NCBI RefSeq assembly: GCF_000382445.1
Contig: NZ_KB905472.1
Location: 993,951-1,057,950, forward strand
DNA length: 64,000 nucleotides
From: Phocaeicola massiliensis B84634 = Timone 84634 = DSM 17679 = JCM 13223
Lineage (GTDB): Bacteria; Bacteroidota; Bacteroidia; Bacteroidales; Bacteroidaceae
Direction of reading: 5' to 3'
The notes under the pieces are model-generated. The model made no database searches, was not told where the DNA came from, and saw nothing but the letters and a program-made list of their open reading frames with translations. This document shows positions 28,172 to 37,360 of the stretch, one piece after another; the first letter of the stretch is position 1, and each line of letters opens with the position of its first letter. A program made the position numbers and the translations under genes.

Positions 28172-28717
28172 TTATGCTTCAGCAGGAGCCTCGGTTGCTT
28201 CAGCAGCAGGAGCCTCTTCAGTAGCAGCAGCTTCTGTTTCAGCCTTAGCAGCAGCTTCAGCAGCTTTCTTTTCAGCTACTTTCTTTGCAATTTCTTCGTT
28301 TACCTTCTTTTCGGCTTCCAAACGAGCTTTAGCTTCAGCTTTCTTAGCTTCTTCTTGCTTAGCTTTCAAAGCAGCCAAACCTGACTGTTTGTTGTTTTTC
28401 CAAGCTTCGAATTTAGCTTCAGCTTCTGCTTCGGTGAATGCGCCTTTAGCAACACCGCCCAATAAGTGTTTCTTCATGTAAACACCTTCTTTAGAAAGGA
28501 TGTTGCGTACTGTGTCAGTAGGTTGTGCACCACACATTACCCAATGAAGTGCGCGCTCAAAATTCAAATCTACTGTGGCAGGGTCGGTATTAGGATTGTA
28601 AGTACCGATTTTTTCAGTAAATTTACCATCACGTGGAGCTCTTACGTCAGCGATAACGATTGAGTAAAACGCATAGCTTTTGCGTCCGTTTCTTTGCAAT
28701 CTGATTTTAGTTGCCAT
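28172..28717 (-). CDS. rpsP: 30S ribosomal protein S16 with extended tail
   Basis: Small-subunit ribosomal protein, 181 residues, about twice the length of E. coli S16. Residues 1-80 are the S16 core ([40 protein letters not shown]). From about residue 85 comes a Lys/Ala/Glu-rich, helix-prone tail ending in an Ala/Glu repeat ([15 protein letters not shown]), as seen in other Bacteroidales. No rimM or trmD is beside it, unlike in Proteobacteria. A promoter at 28782-28789 and its own terminator make it monocistronic. Confidence 0.96.
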   Translation of the reverse strand: MATKIRLQRNGRKSYAFYSIVIADVRAPRDGKFTEKIGTYNPNTDPATVDLNFERALHWVMCGAQPTDTVRNILSKEGVYMKKHLLGGVAKGAFTEAEAEAKFEAWKNNKQSGLAALKAKQEEAKKAEAKARLEAEKKVNEEIAKKVAEKKAAEAAAKAETEAAATEEAPAAEATEAPAEA

Positions 28718-28781
28718 TTTCTAAATAACGTTTTTATAATTAATGATTTGAATTTATGCTAATATCTCGTATTAGCGGGTG

Positions 28782-28789
28782 CAAAGATA
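28782..28789 (-). promoter_or_regulatory. TATCTTTG promoter of rpsP
   Basis: TAnnTTTG box on the minus strand. The leader (about 58 nt) starts with GCTAATACGAGATATTAGC, a 7-base-arm hairpin at 28758-28776 that could be a regulatory leader structure. Confidence 0.6.
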
Positions 28790-28884
28790 AATCTTTTCTT
28801 TTGAATGACAAAGCTTTAAGTGGCGTTATTCAAAAAAAATAAGAAAAAAACTCTTGTATCGGTATAAAGTATTAAATTTAATTT

Positions 28885-28892
28885 TATATTTG
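28885..28892 (+). promoter_or_regulatory. TATATTTG promoter of the ferritin gene
   Basis: TAnnTTTG match 43 bases before the ATG at 28936. No OxyR-type site was recognised. Confidence 0.6.
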
Positions 28893-28935
28893 CCACTATA
28901 ATTTATGATAAATGACTAACTAAAAAACTAAGATT

Positions 28936-29418
28936 ATGATTTCGCAGAAATTACAAGATGCTATTAATGCGCAGATTGTGGCTGAGATGTGGTCAGCTAA
29001 CCTTTATCTTTCTATGTCTTATTTTTTTGCAGCAAAAGGATATGAGGGTTTTGCTGCATGGATGAAAGCTCAATCTCGTGAAGAAAATGATCATGCCGAT
29101 ATGTTGGCTCAGTACGTCTTTAAACGTGGTGGTGTGGCAAAAGTGGGTGCTATTGATACTGTTCCCCAAGAGTGGGAATCACCATTGGCTGTTTTTGAAC
29201 ATGTTTATAAGCATGAATGTCATGTTTCTGAGTTGATTGACAAGTTGGTAGATGTTGCTGCTGATGAAAAAGACAAAGCTTCTCAGGACTTCTTGTGGGG
29301 ATTTGTTCGTGAGCAAGTAGAAGAAGAAGCCACAGTACAAGGGATTGTTGATAAAATCAAATTGGGTGGTGAAGCCGGTTTGTTCTATTTAGATGCACAG
29401 TTGGGAGCAAGAAAATAA
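28936..29418 (+). CDS. ftnA: Non-heme ferritin
   Basis: Iron-storage protein of 160 residues that oxidises Fe2+ at a di-iron centre and stores it as a ferric mineral in a 24-subunit shell. Glu17, Glu50 and His53 (AQSREENDHADM) match the ferroxidase ligands of E. coli FtnA, and the QVEEEATVQGIVDKI helix supplies the remaining ligands. It is a single gene with its own promoter, ending at a hairpin related to repeat family A (29452-29515). In Bacteroides such ferritin is oxygen- and iron-responsive; nothing in the promoter shows this directly. Confidence 0.96.
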   Translation: MISQKLQDAINAQIVAEMWSANLYLSMSYFFAAKGYEGFAAWMKAQSREENDHADMLAQYVFKRGGVAKVGAIDTVPQEWESPLAVFEHVYKHECHVSELIDKLVDVAADEKDKASQDFLWGFVREQVEEEATVQGIVDKIKLGGEAGLFYLDAQLGARK

Positions 29419-29451
29419 GAGATAAACATTTGTTTTTAAAGGACTGAAAAT

Positions 29452-29515
29452 AGGGTGTGTCAAAGCGTAGAATGACAGATCAAGTTGATGATACTGTCAA
29501 TTTTCGACACACCCT
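29452..29515. repeat. Short inverted-repeat hairpin, minimal member of family A
   Basis: AGGGTGTGTCAAA at the left pairs with TTCGACACACCCT at the right across 64 bases. The ends match the termini of the long copy at 43861-44010 (GGGTGTGTCAAAA / GACACACTCC), but the central module is missing. It lies between convergent genes and ends in a T-run, so it also works as a terminator. Confidence 0.65.
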
Positions 29516-29521
29516 GTTTTT

Positions 29522-30388
29522 TTATTGTATTTCTTTTTTGAGCCATTGTTCCAGTTCTTCGGTCCACTGGCGTTTGTATGGGAAACTGTCATGAAACCCC
29601 CAGCCGTGTCCACCGATGGGATAGGTGTGAAGTGAGGCGGGAATCTTGTTCTTAATTAGTTCCATATAATAGTTTATACTGTTAGCTACCGGCACGGCTT
29701 CATCATTGCTACTGTGTATAATGAAAGCGGGGGGAGTATCTGCTTTTACTTGCAGTTCGTTGGAGTAGAGTGCTTCTGATTCTTTGGAAGGATTTTTGCC
29801 CAATAGATTGTCATGCGAACCTTTATGGGTAAGGGTCGGATTCATACTGACTACGGGGTAGAGAAGAATTTGAAAATCAGGGCGTGTTTCGGCTGTATAG
29901 TGTGTGGCTGCAGTGCTTGCCAGATGTCCGCCGGCAGATGCTCCCATGATTCCCAGTTTGGTAAAGTTCCATTCTTTGGCATGCTCGCGCATCAGGCGAA
30001 TTGCTTGGTGAGCGTCACTTAAAGGAATATCGCTGTGTCCATTGGGCATGCGATATTTTAATACTGCATAAGTAATACCTTGTGTATTGAACCATTGTGC
30101 CATGTCATGTCCTTCATGATCCATTGCCAGGCGAGTGTATCCGCCACCGGGACACATGATGATTGCCAGACCGTTTGGTTGGGTAGCCGGATAAATAGTG
30201 AGGGTAGGGACTGTGACATTTGAGATACGGTTCTTTTCTGGTTCTTGCTCGTCGGTAGTGATACCGTTTGTATTAGGAGCACCGTTGGGCCATAATTTTA
30301 ATTCTGTCGATTGTTGTGCGGATAAAACAGTAGAGACTGCAAGCAAGCTCATCATGAACAGTCGCTTCATTGTATTTAAGTTTTTCAT
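29522..30388 (-). CDS. Secreted alpha/beta hydrolase (esterase/acetyl-esterase-like)
   Basis: 288-residue exported serine esterase. The signal peptide ends near VLSAQ (24-25). Oxyanion-hole loop CPGGGY is at 79-84, nucleophile Ser151 in GASAGG at 149-154, the Asp in SNDEAVPVA and the His in GGHGWGF. The fold and the phrase AVLKYRMPNGH are those of carbohydrate esterases that remove acetyl groups from xylan-like sugars, but the substrate is inferred. Starts at 30388 and 30370 are both plausible; either leaves the signal peptide intact. A 13-base-arm hairpin separates it from the OPT transporter gene downstream. Confidence 0.86.
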   Translation of the reverse strand: MKNLNTMKRLFMMSLLAVSTVLSAQQSTELKLWPNGAPNTNGITTDEQEPEKNRISNVTVPTLTIYPATQPNGLAIIMCPGGGYTRLAMDHEGHDMAQWFNTQGITYAVLKYRMPNGHSDIPLSDAHQAIRLMREHAKEWNFTKLGIMGASAGGHLASTAATHYTAETRPDFQILLYPVVSMNPTLTHKGSHDNLLGKNPSKESEALYSNELQVKADTPPAFIIHSSNDEAVPVANSINYYMELIKNKIPASLHTYPIGGHGWGFHDSFPYKRQWTEELEQWLKKEIQ

Positions 30389-30417
30389 ATTTGTTAGTTT
30401 TGAAGGCAATTAGTTAA

Positions 30418-30451
30418 TGAGGGTATGCCAAAGTGACATGGCATACCCTCA
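30418..30451. terminator. Perfect hairpin between the OPT transporter and esterase genes
   Basis: TGAGGGTATGCCA and its exact reverse complement TGGCATACCCTCA with an 8-base loop. It lies 34 bases downstream of the OPT gene stop (minus strand). There is no long T-run. Confidence 0.6.
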
Positions 30452-30484
30452 TACATGGGCCTAAGTATATATATACCTGCTGTT

Positions 30485-32473
30485 TTATTTCTTGATATGC
30501 ATACTTGCCTTTACCAGCCAGATAATCAGTAGTATGTAAGCACCTAATGAAGCCACTTCGCTCCACGGATTGTTTAACCATTCCTCGTTGACCAGATTGA
30601 TGCCGCCAAAACGCATTGCTGCGCTGACTACTCCCATCAATGCACCGCCTGCAATGAAGCCCGATGCCAACAATGTACCTTTCTCGCCTCGTTCCGTGTT
30701 GACGGCTTCGTCTTTGCTGCGGGAAGTCACATACCAGTTGACGGCTCCACCCACCAGCAACGGCAAGTTAAGCTCTAAAGGAATAAACATGCCGAGCGCG
30801 AAAGCTAATGCGGGAACTTTGAAGTAAGTGAGCACAAGTGCCAATACAGCACCGACACCATAGAGCAACCAAGGTGCGCCTACTCCGTTCATCAGCGGGT
30901 CGATGACAGCTGCCATTGCATTAGCTTGAGGAGCCGCTAAAGCACCGCTTGAAAAACCGTAAGTCTTATTCAGAATCATAATTACCCCACCTACGGTAGC
31001 AGCAGAAACCAGAGTTCCGAGGAACTTCCATGTTTCTTGTTTGGCAGGCGTACTTCCCAGCCAATAGCCGATTTTCAGGTCGGTAATAAATCCGCCTGCC
31101 ATAGAAAGTGCGGTACAAACAACCCCTCCCATTACTAAGGCGGCTACCATACCGGTCGCACCTTTCAGACCGACCGCTACCATTACAACAGATGCCAGAA
31201 TCAAAGTCATCAGTGTCATTCCCGATACAGGGTTGGTTCCGACAATAGCGATGGCATTGGCAGCAACGGTAGTAAACAGGAAAGCAATACCTGCAACCAA
31301 TAAAATGGCGACAATGCTATGCAATACGTTTCCGTGCATCACATCGAAAAAGAAAAAGACGGAAATCAGCAGGATGGTAAAGATAGAGCCGAAAGCGATA
31401 ATCTTCATTGAAAGATCCTTTTGTGTGCGGATAACATTGGTCTCTACTTTCTTGCCTCCCATTTCTTTGGATGCTAATCCCACTGCACTTTTGATGATAC
31501 CCCATGAGCGCACGATACCGATGACACCTGCCATGGCAATACCACCGATACCGATACTTTTGGCGTATTCTTTAAAGATAAGTTCGGGAGACATTTCGCT
31601 GACGGTTTGTGTCAAAGCCGGATTCCAAGCGTTCAGTACTTGGTCTCCGAACAATATCGACATTCCCGGGACGATAACCAGCCATACGACCAATGAACCG
31701 GCACAGATGATGGCTGCATATTTTAGACCGACAATATAGCCCAAACCGAGAACGGCTGCACCTGTATTGATTTTAAGCACTATTTTTGCCTTGTCTGCCA
31801 TCATTTCACCCCAGCCGCAAACGCGGGTTGTGAAATTCTCGTTCCACCAGCCAAAGGTAGCTACAATGAAGTCATAAAGCCCACCAATCAGCCCGGCAAA
31901 TAAAAGTGGTTTTGCCTGACTGCCGCCTTTTTCACCCGAGATAAGTACTTGAGTACTGGCTGTTGCTTCGGGAAAAGGGTATTCGCCGTGTTTGTCATTT
32001 ACAAAATATTTGCGGAAAGGAATCAGAAATAAAATACCTAAAATACCTCCTAGTAATGAGCTGACAAACATTTGGAAGAAGTTGACAGTCATCTCTGGAT
32101 ATTTATCTTGTAAGATATAAAGGGCAGGAAGGGTAAAGATGGCACCGGCTACGATAACTCCTGAGCAGGCACCGATAGATTGGATAATTACATTTTCACC
32201 CAATGCATTTTTTCGTTTGGCTGCACCTGACACACCGACGGCAATAATGGCAATAGGTATGGCTGCTTCAAATACCTGACCTACTTTTAACCCCAGATAA
32301 GCAGCTGCTGCTGAGAATAATATAGCCATTAAAATACCCCAGGTGACAGACCATGCATTCACTTCCGGGTACTGTCTGTCGGGTGACATGATGGGGTGAT
32401 ACTTTTCTCCCGGTTTCAATGGACGGAAAGCATTTTCGGGCAATCCGACCGGCTTTTCTTGTTCTTGTTTCAT
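30485..32473 (-). CDS. OPT-family oligopeptide transporter
   Basis: Inner-membrane transporter of 662 residues with about fifteen hydrophobic helices, in the size range of prokaryotic OPT proteins. Family stretches include KPGEKYHPIMSPDRQYPEVN near the start, GEYPFPEATAS near 165 and FITDLKIGYWLGSTPAKQE near 465. OPT proteins carry small peptides or metal chelates by proton symport; which of these applies here cannot be told. It is monocistronic, with the esterase gene upstream. Confidence 0.9.
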   Translation of the reverse strand: MKQEQEKPVGLPENAFRPLKPGEKYHPIMSPDRQYPEVNAWSVTWGILMAILFSAAAAYLGLKVGQVFEAAIPIAIIAVGVSGAAKRKNALGENVIIQSIGACSGVIVAGAIFTLPALYILQDKYPEMTVNFFQMFVSSLLGGILGILFLIPFRKYFVNDKHGEYPFPEATASTQVLISGEKGGSQAKPLLFAGLIGGLYDFIVATFGWWNENFTTRVCGWGEMMADKAKIVLKINTGAAVLGLGYIVGLKYAAIICAGSLVVWLVIVPGMSILFGDQVLNAWNPALTQTVSEMSPELIFKEYAKSIGIGGIAMAGVIGIVRSWGIIKSAVGLASKEMGGKKVETNVIRTQKDLSMKIIAFGSIFTILLISVFFFFDVMHGNVLHSIVAILLVAGIAFLFTTVAANAIAIVGTNPVSGMTLMTLILASVVMVAVGLKGATGMVAALVMGGVVCTALSMAGGFITDLKIGYWLGSTPAKQETWKFLGTLVSAATVGGVIMILNKTYGFSSGALAAPQANAMAAVIDPLMNGVGAPWLLYGVGAVLALVLTYFKVPALAFALGMFIPLELNLPLLVGGAVNWYVTSRSKDEAVNTERGEKGTLLASGFIAGGALMGVVSAAMRFGGINLVNEEWLNNPWSEVASLGAYILLIIWLVKASMHIKK

Positions 32474-32558
32474 GTTTCTCTATTTTATTATTTTTGAAAT
32501 TTATCACAATAAATGCCCAAAAATAATGAAAAATTAGAGAAACATGCCTATAATCTCA

Positions 32559-33311
32559 TTAGAATATCTGAAATTTCAGTCCAAATGATAACCGAAGGTA
32601 ATCTAAGGGAGTAAGATAACTATTGGTAAATGCACTCACTAAATAAAAGTCGCATGAGCTGATTTCATAAAAAGCAGTAATGCTTTTCGAGAATTTGCGA
32701 TACTTCTCGGGTACATCAAAACGGATGCGCTGTCCTAAGAATATATGGGTACGGATACGATTGGAAAAACCATAATATCCATGTGGATAGCGGTCAGGTT
32801 CTTCCGTCCAAAAGTCATCGCTGAATACGGTATTAAAATAAAGTCCGCAGGTCAACGGTTCTAATGAAAAGTCCTTTCCCAAGTAGACACTCCAAGGAAT
32901 AAAATTCTGTTTTAATGTCATTGTCATTTTGAAATGACGAGAAGAATAGCGAGGGATAAAACCTAATAAAAGGTCGGTTTCCCATTGTCCGCGTTTTCCA
33001 TAATCCCATCCGATACCCCATGAAAGTAATCCCATACCTCCGGCATATTGTATCTTTGTGTGTGTGGGAATCAAGGCTTCCCACGCACTGCGATAGCGGT
33101 GGACACGTTTATCGTATTTACGATAATGCTTGGGAACTTCCGTGAAGATACCCTCTTCCTCTTCTATTGTTGCTTGACTTTTTTGTGGAATAAGGATACT
33201 GTCTTGGATTAATGTTCTATATAATAATGTATCTTTTTGTGCAAGTGTCCTGTGGGGACAGACATATATTGTTAGGAATAATAGGACAATCTTAAAATTC
33301 AACTGCTTCAT
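32559..33311 (-). CDS. Predicted outer-membrane beta-barrel protein
   Basis: 250-residue exported protein: signal peptide with cleavage near TLAQ, a charged linker with EEEEGIF, then alternating hydrophobic/aromatic strands (WGIGWDYGKRGQWETDLLLG, FSNRIRTHIFLGQRIRF) ending in LSFGLKFQIF, whose terminal Phe is typical of barrels. No family name was recognised. The start at 33311 (MKQLNFK) is 20 bases inside the end of the upstream phosphoesterase gene on the same strand, so the two are translationally coupled and probably act together at the envelope. Confidence 0.78.
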   Translation of the reverse strand: MKQLNFKIVLLFLTIYVCPHRTLAQKDTLLYRTLIQDSILIPQKSQATIEEEEGIFTEVPKHYRKYDKRVHRYRSAWEALIPTHTKIQYAGGMGLLSWGIGWDYGKRGQWETDLLLGFIPRYSSRHFKMTMTLKQNFIPWSVYLGKDFSLEPLTCGLYFNTVFSDDFWTEEPDRYPHGYYGFSNRIRTHIFLGQRIRFDVPEKYRKFSKSITAFYEISSCDFYLVSAFTNSYLTPLDYLRLSFGLKFQIF

Positions 33312-34101
33312 AATCATATTCATGAGTTCCCTCTTTAATAGTAAATACCAAATATGTTCGTTTTCCGATGTTAGGACATTGATAGTAGAGAATTCCGTCT
33401 CCGAATAAATCGTCCACTGTCAGTTGATGTTCGTGTCCATAAAGGCAAAACTGTACATTGGGGAACTGCTTTACATATTCCTGAAATACTCTGGCTACGT
33501 TGTTGTTGAAGATAAACTCGTACGGTTTTACATGCATCAGGAAAACAGTTTTCTCAATACCTTCGGGAAGGTTAGTCAATTCATCTTCCATGAATCCAAA
33601 ATCGGGTACAGGTTGTGAATAGTCATATTCCATTGCATTGGTATTGAGGCAGATGAAACGAACATTTCCGGCTGTAAAGGCAAAGTTGGGATTGCCGTAG
33701 ATTGCTTTATAGACATCTTCTCCCGTGCCGAGGCAATCGTGGTTTCCCAAAACACAGACAAAAGGCATTTGGAATCCTTTCATAATATCACGCATCCAAA
33801 GAAATTCTTTTGTAGCACCGAAGTCTGATTGGTCTCCACCATGAAGAACAAAGTCGATATCTCCGCGTTCATTGATTTTCTCTACCACTTTTTCTGTCTC
33901 GTCATACCATCGCTGCGTGTCGCTAATCATAGCAAAACGAAAAGTTTTCTTGCCTTTCATAGCTTCTTCTATACGCTCACAGTTTTTTGCGTTTATACCT
34001 CGTTCGCCTGTAATATGTGCATCATAAGGGTGAGATTCAAGCATTTCGCATGAAGTAAAGCACACTATTAAGAGAAGTAATAATAAGTTTCCTTTTCTCA
34101 T
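33292..34101 (-). CDS. Lipoprotein calcineurin-like metallophosphoesterase
   Basis: 269 residues with a lipobox (FTSC, Cys18). The metal-site motifs of the calcineurin-like fold are all present: MISDTQRWY, HGGDQSD, VLGNHD, a later His in MHVKPYEF, and GHEHQ. It therefore hydrolyses a phosphomono- or diester in the periplasm. Its 3' end overlaps the following beta-barrel gene. A second and third phosphoesterase of the same fold are at 47355 and 48443, but those are soluble exported proteins. Confidence 0.87.
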   Translation of the reverse strand: MRKGNLLLLLLIVCFTSCEMLESHPYDAHITGERGINAKNCERIEEAMKGKKTFRFAMISDTQRWYDETEKVVEKINERGDIDFVLHGGDQSDFGATKEFLWMRDIMKGFQMPFVCVLGNHDCLGTGEDVYKAIYGNPNFAFTAGNVRFICLNTNAMEYDYSQPVPDFGFMEDELTNLPEGIEKTVFLMHVKPYEFIFNNNVARVFQEYVKQFPNVQFCLYGHEHQLTVDDLFGDGILYYQCPNIGKRTYLVFTIKEGTHEYDYEAVEF

Positions 34102-34207
34102 TTTTTTGATTTTGTTGCAAAGTACGTCATTTTTAGGGAATAAAGAGTGTCTTATTATTTAGGAAAAATGTCCTTTTTTTCTTATATTATAAGGTGCACC
34201 GATAAAA

Positions 34208-34251
34208 AAGAACTCCCTAAATAACTTTTGAGAGCTGTTTAGGGAGTTCTT
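34208..34251 (-). terminator. Intrinsic terminator of the DUF1573 gene
   Basis: Perfect 14-base arms AAGAACTCCCTAAA / TTTAGGGAGTTCTT, and on the minus strand a run of Ts follows. It is 15 bases past the stop codon. Confidence 0.85.
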
Positions 34252-34265
34252 GAAAGGGAAGTCTC

Positions 34266-34670
34266 TTATTGTTTTGCATCTTTGGGAAGCATATCACCTT
34301 CTATATAAAGACGTGTCATTTCATTTTTCCCATTACTGCGGATAGTGATGGATTTCTTAAAGTGTCCCGGAAATTTGCCGGCACCATTGTAAATGACTGT
34401 GATTTGTCCACTCTCTCCCGGTTTAATAGGTTCCTTGGGATACTGAGGAACAGTACATCCACATGATGCAATTGCCTGATGGATAACCAATGGACCATCT
34501 CCTGTATTTTTAAATTTGAATGTACATGTTACTTTCGGACTTGATTCAGAGAATGTACCGAAATTATGTGATGTGTTTTCAAAAGTAATTTCTGCCTCTC
34601 CACTTTGTATTGCTGCATAAGAAACTAAACTGATAACCAACAATAGAGTTGAAACTAAAATCTTCTTCAT
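34266..34670 (-). CDS. DUF1573-domain secreted protein
   Basis: 134 residues with a signal peptide (cleavage near VSYAA) and one DUF1573 Ig-like domain: ITFENTSHNFGTFSESSPKV, FKFKNTGDGPLVIHQAIASC and GCTVPQYPKEPIKPGESGQI. This small domain is very common in exported Bacteroidetes proteins; its function is unknown. It forms its own transcription unit with a strong terminator. Confidence 0.9.
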   Translation of the reverse strand: MKKILVSTLLLVISLVSYAAIQSGEAEITFENTSHNFGTFSESSPKVTCTFKFKNTGDGPLVIHQAIASCGCTVPQYPKEPIKPGESGQITVIYNGAGKFPGHFKKSITIRSNGKNEMTRLYIEGDMLPKDAKQ

Positions 34671-34762
34671 AATTTTTATTATTAAAATAATCGCTGCTAA
34701 TTTAGTGATTTCTATATAAAAGGTAGAAAAAAGTTAGTGAAATAAATGTTTAATTAACACCT

Positions 34763-35116
34763 TTAAAAATAGGGGATGAAGATTATTGCTCCCACAAGCG
34801 CCGCTGTAACGGCACATATCAAAACGGCTCCGGCAGCTATATCTTTTACATCTCCGGCTATGGGATGATAATCGGGAGATACCAGATTAACCAATCGTTC
34901 GATGGCTGTATTAAAAGCTTCGGCGGCTAATACCAGTCCGAAACACAGAAGTACCGCAACCCATTCCATTCGACTGATGCCAATGATAAATCCGGTTATG
35001 GTTACGATTATAATGGCTATGCAATGAATCCAAGCGTTATGTTCTTTACGCAGGAAACTGCCTATGCCTGTAAAGGCATAGGCAAAACTTTTTATTCTTT
35101 TCTGTAATTCGTCCAT
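34763..35116 (-). CDS. dgkA: Diacylglycerol kinase-family membrane protein
   Basis: 117-residue integral-membrane kinase with three helices, related to DgkA and undecaprenol kinase. The active-site stretch EAFNTAIERLVNLVSPDYHP and the following GDVKDIAAGAVL are diagnostic. It recycles diacylglycerol or undecaprenol by phosphorylation. The start at 35116 (MDELQKR) fits the family better than an in-frame Met seven codons earlier. It sits 30 bases downstream of the Rel gene on the same strand, so the two are probably co-transcribed. Confidence 0.9.
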   Translation of the reverse strand: MDELQKRIKSFAYAFTGIGSFLRKEHNAWIHCIAIIIVTITGFIIGISRMEWVAVLLCFGLVLAAEAFNTAIERLVNLVSPDYHPIAGDVKDIAAGAVLICAVTAALVGAIIFIPYF

Positions 35117-35146
35117 TGTTTTAGATTCGTTATACAAACACGTTTG

Positions 35147-37360
35147 TCAGCCTCGATTGACTTGTTTGACTCCTTTTACAGTCTTTATTTTCTTTACCAA
35201 TAATTCCAATTTGGAGGTATCATCCACCATTACTGTCATCATGCCCGAAAATAATCCGTCGTGTGAGTTGATGCTGATAGAACGTAAAGTGATGCTGTTC
35301 TCTTTATTAATAATGGAGGTAATATTGGTTACAATACCTATGTCGTCGTGGCCGACGATGCGCAGGGTTATCGGATATTGTTTGCCCTGACTCTTGCCTG
35401 CCCATCGCGCTTTTACTATACGATAAGCAAAACGTGCTCTCATCTCTTTGGCATTGGGGCAGTCGGTACGGTGAATTTTAATGCCTCCGTTGATAGTAAC
35501 GAAACCAAAAACATCATCTCCGTAAATCGGATTACAACATTTGGCTAGTTTAAAATCCAGTCCTTTTAGGTTTTGGTCTATCACCAATACGTCATCTTTG
35601 AACGTTTTGTCATCGGCAGGAGTTTGAATACTATATGTTTCGGCACTGCGATAGGTGATATCTTGCTGTGCTTCCGTTTCTTTCTTTTTCATCTCCACAT
35701 ACTTATCCAGTATATTATTGGCGTCCAGCTTTTCGTCGGCAATATCCTGATAGAATTCTGTAACTGTTTTATAACCCAGTTTCTTGATGAGGCGCATCAT
35801 GGTTGCTTCATCATATTCCAGTTTGCGGTTTTTGAACTTGCGCTCAATGGTTTCTTTGGCAAACTGTACTTGCCGGGCCTCGATTTCCTTTAATGCCTGA
35901 CGTATTTTGGTACGTGCCTTGGAGGTGGTCACAATATTCAACCAGTCTCGTTTGGGAGTCTGAGTATTGGATGTCATGATTTCCACTTGATCTCCACTAT
36001 TCAGAATTTGTCGTAGCTGTGCATTTTTGCCGTTTACTTTGGCACCAATGCATTTGCATCCCAACTTGCTATGGATGGTAAAGGCAAAGTCGAGCACGGT
36101 AGCTCCCTTTGCGAGTTTATATAAGTCACCTTTCGGAGTAAAGACAAATACTTCATCTTCATAGAGTTCCAGCTTGAATTGGTCCATCACGTCCAAGTCA
36201 CTGTCTGCGTTTTCCAATGTTTCACGGATCGTTGTCAGCCATTCGTCCAATCCGGTTTCGCCTTTCACTCCTTTGTAACGCCAATGGGCGGCAAGTCCTC
36301 TTTCGGCAATATCGTCCATGCGTTCTGTCCGTATCTGTACTTCTACCCATTTTCCTTCAGGTCCCATAACAGTGGTATGCAAGGATTCGTATCCGTTACT
36401 TTTGGGAACAGAAAGCCAGTCACGCAACCGTTTAGGGTTGGGCATATACATATCGGTTACGATAGAATACACTTGCCAGCATTCTTGTTTTTCTTTTTCG
36501 ATAGGAGAGTCGATGATGATGCGGATGGCAAATAAATCATATACCCCTTCGAAAGGACATTTCTGCTTCTTCATCTTTTGATAGATGGAGTGGATGGATT
36601 TAGTGCGTCCTTTCATGTGAAACTTTAGTCCGGCTTGTTCCAGTTTCTTCTGAATCGGCTCGATAAAGGCGGCGATATATTTGTCTCGTGATGCTTTTGT
36701 GGCATTCAGCTTATCTTTTATATGATAATAAACATCATGTTCTGTGTATTTCAGCGACAAGTCTTCCAATTCGGACTTTAATTTGTATAATCCCAACTTG
36801 TGTGCAAGTGGCGCATAAAGGTAGGCCGCTTCATTGGAAACCTGCTGGCGGGCTTCCTCGTTCTCCGAGTCCTTGATTTGGCGCATCAGGTTGACGCGAT
36901 CGGCAATCATAATCAGGATAACGCGCATGTCTTCGGCAAAAGAAAGAAGCAAATTGCGGAAATTCTCTGATTCGATAGTTGGACTCTTGGCATATAACTC
37001 ATTGATTTTAACCAGTCCGCGAATAATTCCTGCCACATCTTCTCCATATTCTGCCTGTACGGATGCCAAACTGCACAAATGGTTTTTTACCGATTCATGT
37101 AACATGATTCCCAAGATAGAAGCTCGCTTCATTCCGATTTCTTCTGCAACAATGACAGCGGTTTGCATATCTTTGATGATGGGGTTCATTCCAAAGTTAT
37201 TTCGTGGCATACTACCTTCGGCAACTGCCTTGATAAGATGCGTTTTGAGCTTGCGACAGTCGTTTTTTTGTAAGGTGTCTCCCGATAGATGGAGTAACCG
37301 TTTGTAAAGAGTGAACAGTTGTTCACGCTCTTTGGCTGTGAAAAACGTTTTTTCTTCCAT
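35147..37360 (-). CDS. RelA/SpoT-family (p)ppGpp synthetase with degenerate hydrolase site
   Basis: 737 residues from MEEKTFF (the frame stays open to an ATG at 37450, but those 30 extra residues are Lys-rich and unlike the family, and a TACCTTTA box lies between). Order: HD domain (about 15-180), synthetase (GRTKSIHSIYQKM, YDLFAIRIII, PKSNGYESLHT, WVEVQIRT), TGS (about 390-450: DEVFVFTPKGDLYKL), helical and zinc-finger-like region with Cys-Cys in LAKCCNP, and C-terminal ACT. The hydrolase signature HDxxED reads HESVKN, and the AHxGQxR and HPxxVA segments are not recognisable. dgkA follows after 30 bases. Confidence 0.92.
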   Translation of the reverse strand: MEEKTFFTAKEREQLFTLYKRLLHLSGDTLQKNDCRKLKTHLIKAVAEGSMPRNNFGMNPIIKDMQTAVIVAEEIGMKRASILGIMLHESVKNHLCSLASVQAEYGEDVAGIIRGLVKINELYAKSPTIESENFRNLLLSFAEDMRVILIMIADRVNLMRQIKDSENEEARQQVSNEAAYLYAPLAHKLGLYKLKSELEDLSLKYTEHDVYYHIKDKLNATKASRDKYIAAFIEPIQKKLEQAGLKFHMKGRTKSIHSIYQKMKKQKCPFEGVYDLFAIRIIIDSPIEKEKQECWQVYSIVTDMYMPNPKRLRDWLSVPKSNGYESLHTTVMGPEGKWVEVQIRTERMDDIAERGLAAHWRYKGVKGETGLDEWLTTIRETLENADSDLDVMDQFKLELYEDEVFVFTPKGDLYKLAKGATVLDFAFTIHSKLGCKCIGAKVNGKNAQLRQILNSGDQVEIMTSNTQTPKRDWLNIVTTSKARTKIRQALKEIEARQVQFAKETIERKFKNRKLEYDEATMMRLIKKLGYKTVTEFYQDIADEKLDANNILDKYVEMKKKETEAQQDITYRSAETYSIQTPADDKTFKDDVLVIDQNLKGLDFKLAKCCNPIYGDDVFGFVTINGGIKIHRTDCPNAKEMRARFAYRIVKARWAGKSQGKQYPITLRIVGHDDIGIVTNITSIINKENSITLRSISINSHDGLFSGMMTVMVDDTSKLELLVKKIKTVKGVKQVNRG

